From Gilliamella sp. wkB171 (GTDB lineage: Bacteria > Pseudomonadota > Gammaproteobacteria > Enterobacterales > Orbaceae), in contig NZ_LYST01000025.1 of the NCBI RefSeq assembly GCF_001693755.1, positions 80,297 to 144,296 on the forward strand: 64,000 bases of DNA. Reading direction: 5' to 3'. Of the stretch, positions 18,433 to 31,950 are shown piece by piece. Made by a program: the position numbers and the translations under genes. The notes under the pieces are model-generated. The model saw only the letters and a program-made list of their open reading frames with translations, was not told where the DNA came from and made no database searches. Each line of letters starts with the position of its first letter. The first letter of the stretch is position 1.

Positions 18433-19773
18433 TTATCGGCCATAGCCTTTAAGGTTCGCTTTCTTTAACACTGACTCATAACGATTTGGCATCATTAAAG
18501 TCTGTACTTGTGCCATAAAATCCATGATCACAACAACCACAATTAATAAAGAGGTCCCACCAAATTGGACAGGAACTTTCATTGCGCTTGTCATAAACAT
18601 TGGTACCAAACATACAAAAGTAATGTAGATAGCGCCAATTAGCGTTAACCGTGTCATTACCTTGTCAATATACTTCGATGTTTGTTCACCTGGACGGATA
18701 CCTGGAATAAATGCCCCAGATTTTTTTAACTGATCTGCTGTCTCTCTTGGGTTGAAAACCAACGCGGTATAGAAGAAACAGAAGAAAATAATCGCAGCTG
18801 CAAAAAAGATTATGTATAACGGTTGATCATGAGAAAAATATTGGCCTATAAGAACAATAATATATCTCCAACCTTCACCATCTCCTTGAAACCAAGAAGC
18901 CATCATAGATGGTAACATAACGATTGTTGAAGCAAATATTGCAGGAATTACACCTGCCATATTAATTTTTAATGGAAGGTGTGTACTTTGTGCGGCATAC
19001 ACACGACGACCTTGCTGACGCTGCGCATAGTTGACGACAATACGTCGTTGACCACGTTCAACAAACACAACAAAATAAGTCACACCAACTACTAATGCGG
19101 CGACTACTAGTAATAAAATTGGATGCAATGAACCAGAACGAGCTTGTTCAATTGTTTCATATATTGCATGGGGAAGACCTGCCACAATACCCGCAAAGAT
19201 AATGATTGAAATACCATTACCTACACCGCGTTCCGTGATCTGTTCACCCAACCACATAAGAAACATAGTGCCAGTAACTAAGCTAACCGATGCAATAAAA
19301 TAGAAAGAAAATCCTGGATTAATCACAACATGACCATAACCAGGAATATTCGGTAAGCCAGTCGCAATACCAACTGCCTGTATAATCGCTAAAGCAAGTG
19401 TGCCATAACGAGTATATTGGCTAATTTTTTTACGACCTGATTCACCTTCTTTCTTCAATTCTGCGAGTTTAGGGCTAATAGCTGTTAATAACTGTACGAT
19501 AATCGATGCAGAAATATACGGCATTATCCCTAATGCAAAAATTGAAGCACGGCTTAAAGCACCACCAGAGAACATATTGAACATACCGACAATACCATTA
19601 GATGATGCTTGTGCTAGTAAGTCCGATAACGCTTTAGTATCAATACCAGGAACCGGAATATAAGAACCAAGACGAAAAACAATAAGCGCTAAAAGCACAA
19701 ATATTAAACGTCTTTTAAGCTCACCACTACCGCCTCGAGTACTTTGAAAATCTAATCCTGGTTGCTTTGCCAT
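18433..19773 (-). CDS. secY: Protein translocase subunit SecY
   Basis: 446 residues with ten predicted transmembrane helices; the channel of the Sec translocon. Recognisable parts are [33 protein letters not shown] at the N-terminus, the cytoplasmic loops with [17 protein letters not shown], and [20 protein letters not shown]. It follows rplO by 8 bases in the spc operon, as in E. coli. Confidence 0.98.
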   Translation of the reverse strand: MAKQPGLDFQSTRGGSGELKRRLIFVLLALIVFRLGSYIPVPGIDTKALSDLLAQASSNGIVGMFNMFSGGALSRASIFALGIMPYISASIIVQLLTAISPKLAELKKEGESGRKKISQYTRYGTLALAIIQAVGIATGLPNIPGYGHVVINPGFSFYFIASVSLVTGTMFLMWLGEQITERGVGNGISIIIFAGIVAGLPHAIYETIEQARSGSLHPILLLVVAALVVGVTYFVVFVERGQRRIVVNYAQRQQGRRVYAAQSTHLPLKINMAGVIPAIFASTIVMLPSMMASWFQGDGEGWRYIIVLIGQYFSHDQPLYIIFFAAAIIFFCFFYTALVFNPRETADQLKKSGAFIPGIRPGEQTSKYIDKVMTRLTLIGAIYITFVCLVPMFMTSAMKVPVQFGGTSLLIVVVVIMDFMAQVQTLMMPNRYESVLKKANLKGYGR

Positions 19774-19781
19774 CTTTCTAA

Positions 19782-20216
19782 TTATTCCTCAATTTTTCCG
19801 CCAGCAGCTTCAATTGCAGCTTTAGCACCTTTCGTTACTCGAATACCACGAACGGTAACTGGTTTAGTTACTTCACCAGATAACATGATTTTAGCATATT
19901 CGATTTGTGAATTAATCACATTTGCAACTTTTAAGCTATTTAAGTCAACAACATCACCTTCAACTTTCATTAAATCTGAAAGACGAACTTGCGCTGTTAC
20001 CATAGCTTTACGTGAGGTAAAACCAAATTTTGGTAAACGACGATATAAAGGCATTTGACCACCTTCAAAGCCACGACGAACGCCGCCACCTGAACGAGAT
20101 TTTTGACCTTTGATACCACGAGTACCCGTTTTACCTAATCCAGAACCGATTCCTCGACCTAGACGTTTTGGTGCATGCTTTGAACCTTCAGCAGGAGATA
20201 AAGTATTTAAACGCAT
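19782..20216 (-). CDS. rplO: 50S ribosomal protein L15
   Basis: 144 residues, E. coli length. The Gly/Arg-rich N-terminus ([38 protein letters not shown]) threads into 23S rRNA. It lies between rpmD and secY in the spc operon. Confidence 0.98.
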   Translation of the reverse strand: MRLNTLSPAEGSKHAPKRLGRGIGSGLGKTGTRGIKGQKSRSGGGVRRGFEGGQMPLYRRLPKFGFTSRKAMVTAQVRLSDLMKVEGDVVDLNSLKVANVINSQIEYAKIMLSGEVTKPVTVRGIRVTKGAKAAIEAAGGKIEE

Positions 20217-20221
20217 TACTA

Positions 20222-20401
20222 TTACTCCTCTACTTTAACCATGTAATAAACTTGGTTTACCATACCGCGAATCGCAGGAGTATCCTCACGCTCAACAGTA
20301 TGACCAATACGACGTAATCCTAAACCTACTAACGTTGCTTTATGCTTCGGTAGACGACCAATAGAACTACGAGTTTGTGTAATTTTAATTGTCTTTGCCA
20401 T
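20222..20401 (-). CDS. rpmD: 50S ribosomal protein L30
   Basis: A 59-residue protein read from ATG 20401: [20 protein letters not shown]..., with [28 protein letters not shown]. The length matches E. coli L30. It stops 5 bases before rplO and starts 6 bases after rpsE. Confidence 0.97.
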   Translation of the reverse strand: MAKTIKITQTRSSIGRLPKHKATLVGLGLRRIGHTVEREDTPAIRGMVNQVYYMVKVEE

Positions 20402-20407
20402 GGCTAA

Positions 20408-20917
<510 letters not shown>

Positions 20918-20922
20918 CTACC

Positions 20923-21276
20923 TTAGAACTGTAGGCCAGCTTCGCGAGCAGCATCTGCTAGCGCCTGAACTCGACCATGATATTGGAAACCTGAACGATC
21001 AAAAGAAACTTCTTTGATATCTTTCGCTAGTGCACGCTCTGCAATTGCTTTACCAACTGCTGCTGCTGCATCTTTGTTTCCAGTGTATTTTAAACTTTCA
21101 CTGATAGCTTTTTCTAATGTAGAAGCGGCTGCCAGTACTTCTGATCCGTTTGGTGCGATAATCTGCGCATAAATATGACGCGGAGTACGGTGAACCACTA
21201 AGCGAGTTGCAAGTAGTTCATGCATCTTACGACGCGCTTTAGTTGCACGACGGATACGAGCTGATTTCTTATCCAT
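20923..21276 (-). CDS. rplR: 50S ribosomal protein L18
   Basis: 117 residues, E. coli length. It binds 5S rRNA together with L5. The basic N-terminus ([20 protein letters not shown]) and the terminal [25 protein letters not shown] are conserved. Spc operon, between rplF and rpsE. Confidence 0.98.
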   Translation of the reverse strand: MDKKSARIRRATKARRKMHELLATRLVVHRTPRHIYAQIIAPNGSEVLAAASTLEKAISESLKYTGNKDAAAAVGKAIAERALAKDIKEVSFDRSGFQYHGRVQALADAAREAGLQF

Positions 21277-21285
21277 AGTGTTACC

Positions 21286-21819
21286 TTACTTTTTCTTAGC
21301 TTCTTTAGTACGCACAACTTCATCTGCGTAACGAACACCTTTACCTTTATAAGGTTCAGGACGACGATAAGCACGGATATCTGCTGCTACTTGTCCGATT
21401 AACTGTTTATCAGCACTTTTTAGTACGATTTCAGTTTGAGAAGGACATTCAGCCGTCACACCTGCAGGTAATTGATGTTCAATTGGATGTGAATATCCAA
21501 GAGATAGACCAATTGCATTACCTTTAACTTGTGCACGATAACCGACACCAACTAGCTGAAGTTTTTTAGTAAAACCTTCAGTAACACCAATAACCATTGA
21601 GTTAATCAATGCGCGCGCTGTACCTGCTTGAGCCCAAGCATTCGCAAAGCCGTCACGAGGGGCAAATTTAATTTGACCTTCTTCTTGATTAATAACAACA
21701 GCATTATTTATTGTGCGAGATAACTCGCCATTTTTACCTTTAATCGTAATTACCTGACCATTGAGTTTTACCTCTACGCCAGCAGGAACAACGACAGGTG
21801 CTTTTGCAACACGAGACAT
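21286..21819 (-). CDS. rplF: 50S ribosomal protein L6
   Basis: 177 residues with the two tandem L6 domains. The N-terminal [21 protein letters not shown] and the C-terminal [16 protein letters not shown] are hallmark. It sits at the base of the L7/L12 stalk. Spc operon. Confidence 0.98.
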   Translation of the reverse strand: MSRVAKAPVVVPAGVEVKLNGQVITIKGKNGELSRTINNAVVINQEEGQIKFAPRDGFANAWAQAGTARALINSMVIGVTEGFTKKLQLVGVGYRAQVKGNAIGLSLGYSHPIEHQLPAGVTAECPSQTEIVLKSADKQLIGQVAADIRAYRRPEPYKGKGVRYADEVVRTKEAKKK

Positions 21820-21830
21820 TTTTTTCTCCC

Positions 21831-22223
<393 letters not shown>

Positions 22224-22240
22224 CTATAACACTCCCCTGA

Positions 22241-22546
22241 TTACCAACTTGCCTTTTTAAGACCTGGAATCTCACCACGCATGGCTGACTCACGGACCTT
22301 AATACGGCTTAAACCAAACTTACGAAGGACGCCATGAGGACGACCGGTTTGACGACAACGACGACGTTGACGTGATGGACTAGAATCACGAGGAAGCGTT
22401 TGCAATTTAAGCACTGCATTCCAACGATCTTCATCTGATGCATTAAGATCAGAGATAATCGCTTTTAATTCTTGACGCTTCGCAAAATATCTTTCTGCTA
22501 GCTTTACGCGTTTCTTATCGCGTTCAATCATTGATTGTTTAGCCAT
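22241..22546 (-). CDS. rpsN: 30S ribosomal protein S14
   Basis: 101 residues, the long, zinc-free (C-minus) form: the region [23 protein letters not shown] lacks the paired CxxC of the short form. It assembles late in the 30S head. Spc operon, 11 bases after rplE. Confidence 0.98.
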   Translation of the reverse strand: MAKQSMIERDKKRVKLAERYFAKRQELKAIISDLNASDEDRWNAVLKLQTLPRDSSPSRQRRRCRQTGRPHGVLRKFGLSRIKVRESAMRGEIPGLKKASW

Positions 22547-22557
22547 TATGCCCTACC

Positions 22558-23097
22558 TTACTTACGAAATGGGAAGTTAAAGGCAGATAATAAAGCTCGG
22601 CCTTCTTCATCTGATTGTGCACTTGTTGTGATAGTAATATCTAAACCACGAACACGATCAACTTTATCATAATCGATTTCAGGGAAAACGATTTGTTCTC
22701 GAATACCCATGCTATAATTGCCACGACCATCAAAAGATTTTGCGCTTAAACCACGAAAATCTCGAGTACGAGGAAGAGCAATATAAACTAGACGTTCAAA
22801 AAATTCCCACATACGTTCGCCACGTAAAGTGACTTTACAACCAATAGGATACCCTTGACGGATTTTAAAACCAGCAACTGATTTGCGTGCTTTAGTGACA
22901 AGTGGTTTTTGACCACTGATTGCTGCTAAGTCAGCAACCGCATTATCTAATAATTTCTTATCAGTAATTGCTTCACCCACACCCATATTCAAGGTGATCT
23001 TTTCGATCCGAGGGACTTGCATGACAGATTTGTAGCCAAACTGGTCTTGCAGTTTATTTACTACCTGTGCTTTGTAGTAATCATGCAGTTTCGCCAT
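22558..23097 (-). CDS. rplE: 50S ribosomal protein L5
   Basis: 179 residues when started at ATG 23097 ([13 protein letters not shown]), the E. coli length. TTG 23109 four codons upstream is in frame, but the GGAG ribosome site overlaps it. L5 binds 5S rRNA. Around this start lies the region where S8 represses the spc operon in E. coli. Confidence 0.97.
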   Translation of the reverse strand: MAKLHDYYKAQVVNKLQDQFGYKSVMQVPRIEKITLNMGVGEAITDKKLLDNAVADLAAISGQKPLVTKARKSVAGFKIRQGYPIGCKVTLRGERMWEFFERLVYIALPRTRDFRGLSAKSFDGRGNYSMGIREQIVFPEIDYDKVDRVRGLDITITTSAQSDEEGRALLSAFNFPFRK

Positions 23098-23114
23098 CGT
23101 ACACTCCAAATTAC

Positions 23115-23945
<831 letters not shown>

Positions 23946-23951
23946 CATAAA

Positions 23952-23975
23952 ATAAACGGCCGATGAGCCGTTTAT
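23952..23975 (-). terminator. Terminator of the S10 operon
   Basis: ATAAACGGC and GCCGTTTAT form a 9-base-pair stem around CGATGA. On the minus strand it is followed by TTTATTTTAT. It lies between rpsQ and rplN, the E. coli boundary of the S10 and spc operons. Confidence 0.8.
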
Positions 23976-24005
23976 TATATTATGTACAGTTTTTAATCGA
24001 TTAGA

Positions 24006-24266
24006 TTAACTAACTGCTTTTTCTACGATTCGAACAAGAGTCCAAGATTTGGTTTTTGATAATGGACGACACTCTTTAATTTCTACAGTATCACCAATAC
24101 CACACTCATTGTTTTCATCATGTACATGCAATTTAGTCGTACGTTTAATGAACTTACCATATAACGGATGCTTCACTTTACGTTCAATAGCTACAGTAAT
24201 AGATTTATCCATTTTGTCGCTAATAACACGACCTTGCTGAGTACGAATTTTTACTTCAGTAGTCAT
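24006..24266 (-). CDS. rpsQ: 30S ribosomal protein S17
   Basis: 86 residues from ATG 24266 ([22 protein letters not shown]). The in-frame GTG three codons upstream overlaps the rpmC stop and is less likely. The OB-fold signature [31 protein letters not shown] is conserved. Last gene of the S10 operon, one base after rpmC. Confidence 0.97.
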   Translation of the reverse strand: MTTEVKIRTQQGRVISDKMDKSITVAIERKVKHPLYGKFIKRTTKLHVHDENNECGIGDTVEIKECRPLSKTKSWTLVRIVEKAVS

Positions 24267-24267
24267 A

Positions 24268-24459
24268 TTACGCACCCGCCTTCTCAGTTAATAATGTTTT
24301 AACTCGTGCAATATTACGACGCACTTGTTTTAACACATGAGTTTGTGTTAACTGACCCCCAGCTAATTGCATACGTAAGTTAAATTGCTCACGTAATAAA
24401 TTAAGAAGTTCAGTATTTAACTCTTCAACGCTTTTTTCGCGTAGCTCTTTTGCTTTCAT
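24268..24459 (-). CDS. rpmC: 50S ribosomal protein L29
   Basis: 63 residues, E. coli length. The helical hairpin protein ([31 protein letters not shown]) sits at the tunnel exit near the SRP and trigger factor docking site. It directly abuts rplP. Confidence 0.98.
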   Translation of the reverse strand: MKAKELREKSVEELNTELLNLLREQFNLRMQLAGGQLTQTHVLKQVRRNIARVKTLLTEKAGA

Positions 24460-24882
<423 letters not shown>

Positions 24883-25620
24883 TTATTGTTTTCGGCCTTT
24901 GCGCTGCTTTTTCGGTTGAGCAGCAGGTTGTTTTTCTGCTTGTTCAACGGCAGCCATACCACCAAGGATCTCACCTTTGAAGATCCACACTTTAACACCA
25001 ATAATACCATAGGTAGTTAATGCTTCAGATGTACCATAATCGATATCAGCACGAAGAGTATGTAGAGGCACACGACCTTCACGATACCATTCACTACGTG
25101 CGATTTCAGCGCCGCCTAAACGACCACTTACTTCAACTTTGATACCCTTAGCACCCGCTTTCATTGCGTTTTGTACCGCACGTTTCATTGCACGACGGAA
25201 CATAACACGGCGTTCTAACTGAGAAGTAATACTGTCAGCAACTAATTTAGCGTCAAGTTCAGGTTTACGAACTTCAGCTATATTAATTTGTACTGCAACA
25301 TCACGTTTCTCTTTCTTGTCTTTATATTTATTGACAATAGAAGCTACGGCATTACGTAATTTTTCAACGTCCTCGCCTTTTTTACCAATCACAATACCCG
25401 GACGAGCAGTGTGAATAGTAATGCGAACGTTAGTTTCTGCTGAACGGTCGATTACAATCTTAGAGATTGATGCTTGTGCTAATTCTTTATTTAAGAATTC
25501 ACGCACTCTAAAATCACTTTCTAAATTATCAGCGAATGTCTTTGTACCCGAATACCATGTAGATGTCCAAGGCTTGACGATGCCTAGTCGGATACCATTT
25601 GGATTTACTTTTTGACCCAT
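24883..25620 (-). CDS. rpsC: 30S ribosomal protein S3
   Basis: 245 residues, slightly longer than E. coli (233) because of a Lys/Gln-rich tail ([18 protein letters not shown]). The KH domain ([23 protein letters not shown]) and the mRNA-entry helicase face are intact. S10 operon, 14 bases after rplV. Confidence 0.98.
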   Translation of the reverse strand: MGQKVNPNGIRLGIVKPWTSTWYSGTKTFADNLESDFRVREFLNKELAQASISKIVIDRSAETNVRITIHTARPGIVIGKKGEDVEKLRNAVASIVNKYKDKKEKRDVAVQINIAEVRKPELDAKLVADSITSQLERRVMFRRAMKRAVQNAMKAGAKGIKVEVSGRLGGAEIARSEWYREGRVPLHTLRADIDYGTSEALTTYGIIGVKVWIFKGEILGGMAAVEQAEKQPAAQPKKQRKGRKQ

Positions 25621-25634
25621 TGCTATTCTCCAGC

Positions 25635-25976
<342 letters not shown>

Positions 25977-25980
25977 CTAC

Positions 25981-26274
<294 letters not shown>

Positions 26275-26278
26275 TTAA

Positions 26279-27121
<843 letters not shown>

Positions 27122-27424
27122 TTACTCAGCGACGCCAGCAAGGTCTAAGTTTTGACCTTCTGCTAAAGTAACGTAAGCTTTTTTCCAGTCGCTACGGCGA
27201 CCGATTTGTTGACCACGACGTTTTACTTTGCCTTTAACAACAAGCGTATTTACGTCATCTACTTTAACTTCAAATAGTTGTTCAACTGCGGCTTTAATCT
27301 CTCTCTTAGTAGCATCTTTAGCAACTTTCAATACTAATGTATTTGTTTTTTCCATTGAAATAGATGCTTTTTCAGAAACATGTGGTGCTCGCAGGACTTT
27401 AAGCAGACGCTCTTCACGAATCAT
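27122..27424 (-). CDS. rplW: 50S ribosomal protein L23
   Basis: 100 residues, E. coli length. Docking site for trigger factor and SRP at the tunnel exit. The start [21 protein letters not shown] is conserved. It overlaps the end of rplD by 4 bases, indicating translational coupling. Confidence 0.98.
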   Translation of the reverse strand: MIREERLLKVLRAPHVSEKASISMEKTNTLVLKVAKDATKREIKAAVEQLFEVKVDDVNTLVVKGKVKRRGQQIGRRSDWKKAYVTLAEGQNLDLAGVAE

Positions 27425-28023
27425 GCTAACATCTCCTCTACTTGTTTAACGGCATCAACAGTGATAACCACTTTGTCAAATGCAATCAAACTAACTGGAT
27501 CAATACCTGCCACATCACGCACATCAACTTTATGCAAGTTACGTGCTGCTAAGAAAAGATTTTCATCAACGTCAGAGGTAATGATTAGAACATCATTAAG
27601 ATTCATATCATTTAATTTCTGAGTTAATAATTTAGTCTTAGGTGCTTCAACAGTAAATGTTTCAACCACAACTAAACGTTCTTGACGCACTAATTCAGAG
27701 AAAATACTCTTTAATGCACCACGATACATTTTACGGTTAACTTTTTGGCTATGATCTTGTGGTTTTGCTGCAAATGTTACACCACCACTACGCCAGATTG
27801 GGCTCTTAATAGAACCTGAACGAGCACGACCTGTGCCTTTTTGACGCCATGGTTTTTTGCCTGAACCAGCGATTTCTGCACGAGTTTTTTGTGCGCGAGA
27901 GCCTTGACGAGCAGCAGATGCATAAGCAACAACTACTTGATGAACTAACGCTTCATTAAACTCACGTCCGAAGGTAGTTTCGGAAACAGAAAGCGCTTGC
28001 GCGTCTTTTACTACTAATTCCAT
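27421..28023 (-). CDS. rplD: 50S ribosomal protein L4
   Basis: 200 residues from ATG 28023 ([29 protein letters not shown]). An in-frame extension to 28065 overlaps the end of rplC and lacks family similarity. The tunnel loop [22 protein letters not shown] is present. L4 is the autogenous regulator of the S10 operon in enterics. The ribosome site is CGAGGAGATAGAG. Confidence 0.97.
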   Translation of the reverse strand: MELVVKDAQALSVSETTFGREFNEALVHQVVVAYASAARQGSRAQKTRAEIAGSGKKPWRQKGTGRARSGSIKSPIWRSGGVTFAAKPQDHSQKVNRKMYRGALKSIFSELVRQERLVVVETFTVEAPKTKLLTQKLNDMNLNDVLIITSDVDENLFLAARNLHKVDVRDVAGIDPVSLIAFDKVVITVDAVKQVEEMLA

Positions 28024-28039
28024 CTCTATCTCCTCGACG

Positions 28040-28666
28040 TTAAGCCTTGATTGCTGGTTTAACAATTACGTCACTATTGATTGCGCCAGGAACCGCACCT
28101 TTAATTAATAAAAGGTTACGCTCTGCATCAACACGTACAATATCTAAGTTTTGAACAGTTACACGTTCATTACCTAGGTGACCTGCCATTTTACGACCTT
28201 TGAACACTTTACCTGGAGTTTGGTTTTGACCAATTGAGCCATGACCACGGTGTGCCAAAGAGTTACCATGGGTTGCATCTTGAGTACGGAAATTCCAACG
28301 TTTAGTTACGCCAGCAAAACCTTTACCTTTAGATGTACCAGTAACATCAACTTTTTTAACGTCTGTGAAAATATCAACGTTAATACTTTGACCTACAGCA
28401 AATTCGCCTTCTTCAAAACGGAATTCCCATAGACCACGACCAGCTTCAACGCCAGCCTTAGCGAAATGACCTGCTTCAGGTTTGTTTACACGGCTTGCTT
28501 TTTTGCTGCCAGTAGTAACCTGAATAGCTTGATAACCATCATTTTCAAGCGTTTTTACTTGAGTAATGCGGTTACTTTGAACTTCAACTACGGTGACAGG
28601 AATAGAAACACCCTCTTCGGTGAAGATTCGTGTCATTCCTACTTTACGACCGATTAAACCAATCAT
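28040..28666 (-). CDS. rplC: 50S ribosomal protein L3
   Basis: 208 residues. The start [19 protein letters not shown] and the glutamine-containing tip ([28 protein letters not shown]), where PrmB methylates a Gln in E. coli, are intact. S10 operon, second gene. Confidence 0.98.
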   Translation of the reverse strand: MIGLIGRKVGMTRIFTEEGVSIPVTVVEVQSNRITQVKTLENDGYQAIQVTTGSKKASRVNKPEAGHFAKAGVEAGRGLWEFRFEEGEFAVGQSINVDIFTDVKKVDVTGTSKGKGFAGVTKRWNFRTQDATHGNSLAHRGHGSIGQNQTPGKVFKGRKMAGHLGNERVTVQNLDIVRVDAERNLLLIKGAVPGAINSDVIVKPAIKA

Positions 28667-28697
28667 TGTTTCGACCTCTCAATCATTCAGCCTAGGA

Positions 28698-29024
<327 letters not shown>

Positions 29025-29052
29025 CTATTTAAAAGTTATAACAAAAGACTAC

Positions 29053-29084
29053 TCCTCTTACCCTGTTTCGATTGACAGGAGAGT
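29053..29084 (-). promoter_or_regulatory. Candidate S10 leader hairpin
   Basis: In the minus-strand leader of rpsJ, CTCT and CCTGT pair with ACAGG and AGAG to give an interrupted stem, followed by TCTTTTGTT. In E. coli the S10 leader has a hairpin with a U-rich side at which L4 stimulates transcription attenuation. This is a positional and structural analogue; the exact fold is inferred. Confidence 0.4.
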
Positions 29085-29154
29085 GTAATCCGTTCTTTTT
29101 CGTAACCCCCAAATCGGGAGTATTGTTGATATAATTCAATATTATTAAATAAGG

Positions 29155-29184
29155 ATTATATCTTCATACGCATTTGCTTATCAA
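29155..29184 (-). promoter_or_regulatory. S10-operon promoter
   Basis: On the minus strand TTGATA (29184-29179) and a perfect TATAAT (29160-29155) are 18 bases apart. The predicted transcript begins near 29147 and carries a leader of about 140 bases before rpsJ. Confidence 0.7.
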
Positions 29185-29262
29185 AAATTCAACAAACAAA
29201 GTGCGTCAATTATACGTAAATAATTAACTAATGCAAGGAGTAATTAATAAAGAGTGAGGATA

Positions 29263-29376
29263 ATGACTTTAACAAATCAAACAAATATTTTTAGCGCTAC
29301 AGGTACTAAAGCGATAATACCTAAAGGAAGTGCATTAAATAAATATAGCAATCCTTCCCTTAGACTAAAAATTTAA
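29263..29376 (+). CDS. Possible small ORF, 37 residues, unknown
   Basis: An ATG at 29263 preceded by AGTGAGGATA opens a 37-codon frame ending at TAA 29374-29376. The peptide begins MTLTNQTNIFSATGTKAI and is mildly basic with no transmembrane helix or known motif. It lies in the otherwise empty 370-base gap between rpsJ and psuG, on the opposite strand to both. The ribosome site is good, but coding status rests on that alone. It could be a gene remnant. Confidence 0.35.
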   Translation: MTLTNQTNIFSATGTKAIIPKGSALNKYSNPSLRLKI

Positions 29377-29382
29377 TAGTAA

Positions 29383-30318
29383 TTATTTAATATGGCAATA
29401 ATTTACTGCTATTTCTGATGCTAATTTAGCATTATTAAAGACGAGATTGATATTGGCTTCTAAACTATCACCGCCTGTTATTTCTACCACTTTGGCTAAC
29501 AAGAATGGCGTAGTTTCTTTACCTTTAATCCCTTTCTCAACCGATTCTTGTAACGCTTTTTCAATCGCAACGGAAATAATTTGCTCATCCATTGCATATT
29601 GTTCAGGAATAGGATTTGCAACCACAACGCCACCCTTTAAACCTAAATCCCATTTAACTTTAATCATGTCGGCAATTTGTTTAGCGCTATCTAGTTTTAC
29701 GCTAACATCAAACGGACTAGTTCGGCTAAAGAACGACGGCAGTTTTTCTGTTTGATAACCAACCACAGGTACCCCATATGTTTCAAGGTATTCCATTGTT
29801 AGACCTAAATCTAAAATTGATTTAGCACCAGCACAAACTACAGCGACACTGGTATTAGCGAGTTCTTGAAGATCGGCTGAAATATCAAAGGTATGCTCAG
29901 CACCGCGATGAACGCCACCAAGCCCGCCGGTTGCAAAAACTCGAATACCCGCTAATTCAGCAATAATCATTGTGGCCGCAACGGTTGTCGCACCATTTTG
30001 TTTATTGGCAACAACAACCGGTAAATCACGACGACTCACTTTTGTTACATTTAACCCTTCTTTACCAAGAATGGTGATCTCTTCTTTGGATAACCCAGCT
30101 TTTAAACGACCGTTAATTACCGCAATTGTTGCAGGAATTGCACCATTTTTTCTGACAATTTCTTCCACTTTTAATGCGGTTTCCACATTTTGCGGATAAG
30201 GCATACCATGTGAAATAATGGTCGATTCTAAAGCAACAACGGGTTGATTATTTTCAAGCGCTTGTTTAACTTCTGGCGAAATATCGAGATATTGATTATA
30301 GGTAGATACATTATTCAT
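29383..30318 (-). CDS. psuG: Pseudouridine-5'-phosphate glycosidase
   Basis: 311 residues, one less than E. coli PsuG. It splits pseudouridine 5'-phosphate to uracil and ribose 5-phosphate in the cytoplasm. Family residues Glu31 (VALESTIISHGMPYP), Lys93 (VTKVSRRDLP) and Asp149 in the segment GAEHTFDISADL are all at the positions known for the family. Its ATG overlaps the psuK stop as ATGA, so the two are translated as a coupled pair. Confidence 0.95.
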   Translation of the reverse strand: MNNVSTYNQYLDISPEVKQALENNQPVVALESTIISHGMPYPQNVETALKVEEIVRKNGAIPATIAVINGRLKAGLSKEEITILGKEGLNVTKVSRRDLPVVVANKQNGATTVAATMIIAELAGIRVFATGGLGGVHRGAEHTFDISADLQELANTSVAVVCAGAKSILDLGLTMEYLETYGVPVVGYQTEKLPSFFSRTSPFDVSVKLDSAKQIADMIKVKWDLGLKGGVVVANPIPEQYAMDEQIISVAIEKALQESVEKGIKGKETTPFLLAKVVEITGGDSLEANINLVFNNAKLASEIAVNYCHIK

Positions 30319-31406
30319 GAAACAGACTCCAATATATTTTTAACACAATTAATAGATAGATTTGGATTATTGGTAAATTCAGATGATAACGTTAAAGATG
30401 AGCACGCTTGAGCAAATCTCACACTTTGATAAAAACTCATATTATCCAAATAGCCATGAGCAAGACCAGCAATCATCGCATCACCTGCACCTGTAACGCT
30501 AATAATTGTTGTAGGAATAGAGGCAGACCAACCCTGCTCACCATTGATTTCGCTGTAATAAACACCTTCAGCACCCGTACTGATCGCTATACGCTGCACG
30601 CCTTGTTTATGGAACCAATCAATAACAGCTGGTATGTCTTTATCGCTATTAATTTTTATGCCACTTAACATTTCAGCTTCAAGGCGGTTAGGTTTTAAAG
30701 TATGAATATGTGATAACCAATCTTTTATTTTATGCGATTTAAAAGCCGAAACGGTATCAACAAAGATAGGAACTGAACCTGCGTTACTGAATAACCAAGC
30801 CAAAGCCTCTGATTGTAAATTACAGTCAATAATTAATAATTTTGCATGTTGAATCAATTGTTTTGACTCATTTAATAAACTTGGCGTTAACTTATCAATA
30901 ATGTCCATGTCGTTGATAGCTAGAATCATTTCACCTGCTTCATCTAATAAGGAAAGATAAGTTGAAGTACTATCACCTTTTACAACGTGGCAATGATCCA
31001 TATTAACGCCAGCTTTTCGCGTGTGCTCAATCAATTGCATACCATAAAAATCATCACCGATCATTGAGACCAGATGAGTATCTTGTCCCAATAATGCTAA
31101 ATTTTCAGCAATATTACGACCGACACCACCAGGTGTACAAGCAATTTTGCCTGGATTTGAATCACCATAAACTAATTTCTTGTCTGAATATCCAGTCACA
31201 TCCATATTGCTCGAACCAACCACCACAATATGATTATTTTCCGATAGAATATAACCTTTTCCTTTTATATAGCCTTTTTGAGTCAGCGTCATAATATAAC
31301 CTGCAACACTCGAACGAGTGATACCTAACATGTCAGCTATTGTATGTTGTTGGATAAGCGGATTATTACGGATAATTGTTAAGATTTGCTTTTCTCTATG
31401 ATTCAT
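30315..31406 (-). CDS. psuK: Pseudouridine kinase with N-terminal HTH (PfkB family)
   Basis: About 363 residues from ATG 31406 (MNHREKQILTIIRNN), which has an AGGTG ribosome site; an in-frame TTG at 31445 gives 13 more residues but is less convincing. Residues 1-55 form a winged helix-turn-helix (TIADMLGITRSSVAGYIMTLTQKGYI). The remainder is a PfkB ribokinase fold with GGVGRNIAENLALLG and the catalytic GAGDAMIAG near the C-terminus. Coupling to psuG assigns it as the kinase making pseudouridine 5'-phosphate. The HTH suggests it also senses or regulates. No pseudouridine transporter gene is nearby. Confidence 0.88.
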   Translation of the reverse strand: MNHREKQILTIIRNNPLIQQHTIADMLGITRSSVAGYIMTLTQKGYIKGKGYILSENNHIVVVGSSNMDVTGYSDKKLVYGDSNPGKIACTPGGVGRNIAENLALLGQDTHLVSMIGDDFYGMQLIEHTRKAGVNMDHCHVVKGDSTSTYLSLLDEAGEMILAINDMDIIDKLTPSLLNESKQLIQHAKLLIIDCNLQSEALAWLFSNAGSVPIFVDTVSAFKSHKIKDWLSHIHTLKPNRLEAEMLSGIKINSDKDIPAVIDWFHKQGVQRIAISTGAEGVYYSEINGEQGWSASIPTTIISVTGAGDAMIAGLAHGYLDNMSFYQSVRFAQACSSLTLSSEFTNNPNLSINCVKNILESVS

Positions 31407-31577
31407 AAACACCTGTTTGTTTTTCAGCACATGTCTATAAATCAACTATATCAAAACGATAATCAAGTTAATAGTAAAGTATTATTATTGATAAGAAAAA
31501 TGTGACAATAATCAAAAAGATATCAAAATCAAAGGGAAATAGAAAAAATTAAAATCTCAAATAATAAGTAAATAGGC

Positions 31578-31594
31578 GTCGCCATAAAGGCGAC
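31578..31594 (-). terminator. Hairpin after fdx (end of isc operon)
   Basis: GTCGCC and GGCGAC form a 6-base-pair stem with a 5-base loop a few bases after the fdx stop. The T-rich tail is not immediate, so termination efficiency is uncertain. Confidence 0.45.
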
Positions 31595-31597
31595 TGA

Positions 31598-31936
31598 TTA
31601 ATGATCTTCTTTAGCGTGGTTAAGACTATATCTTGGGATTTCAACCTCAAGATCTTCATCGGTCACTCGAGCTTGGCAACTTAAGCGACTATGCGGCTCA
31701 ACACCCCAAGCTTTGTCTAACATATCGTCTTCTTGTTCATCGCTTTCTTCGAGTGAATCAAATCCTTTTCGAACAATACAGTGGCAAGTTGAACAAGCAC
31801 AAGACATTTCACAAGCATGCTCAATTTCTATATCATTACGTAAAGCAACTTCTAGAATAGATTCGCCTTCTTCTGCTTCGACAGTTAATCCATCAGGACA
31901 AAGATCGGCATTAGGTAAAAAAGTAATTTTTGGCAT
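31598..31936 (-). CDS. fdx: ISC-type [2Fe-2S] ferredoxin
   Basis: 112 residues. The cluster ligands are Cys42, Cys48, Cys51 and Cys87, exactly the positions of E. coli Fdx (CEMSCACSTCHC ... SCQA). It donates electrons during Fe-S assembly on IscU. Last gene of the isc operon, 14 bases after hscA. In E. coli iscX would follow; here a hairpin and then psuK follow instead. Confidence 0.97.
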   Translation of the reverse strand: MPKITFLPNADLCPDGLTVEAEEGESILEVALRNDIEIEHACEMSCACSTCHCIVRKGFDSLEESDEQEDDMLDKAWGVEPHSRLSCQARVTDEDLEVEIPRYSLNHAKEDH

Positions 31937-31950
31937 AATAATCTCGTTAG

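Noticed and set aside
31407..31445. TTG start for the pseudouridine kinase
   Set aside because: ATG 31406 has a better ribosome site and begins directly at the HTH domain.
31446..31597. A degenerate iscX after fdx
   Set aside because: Neither strand contains a frame resembling the acidic IscX sequence; only a hairpin and AT-rich spacer are present.
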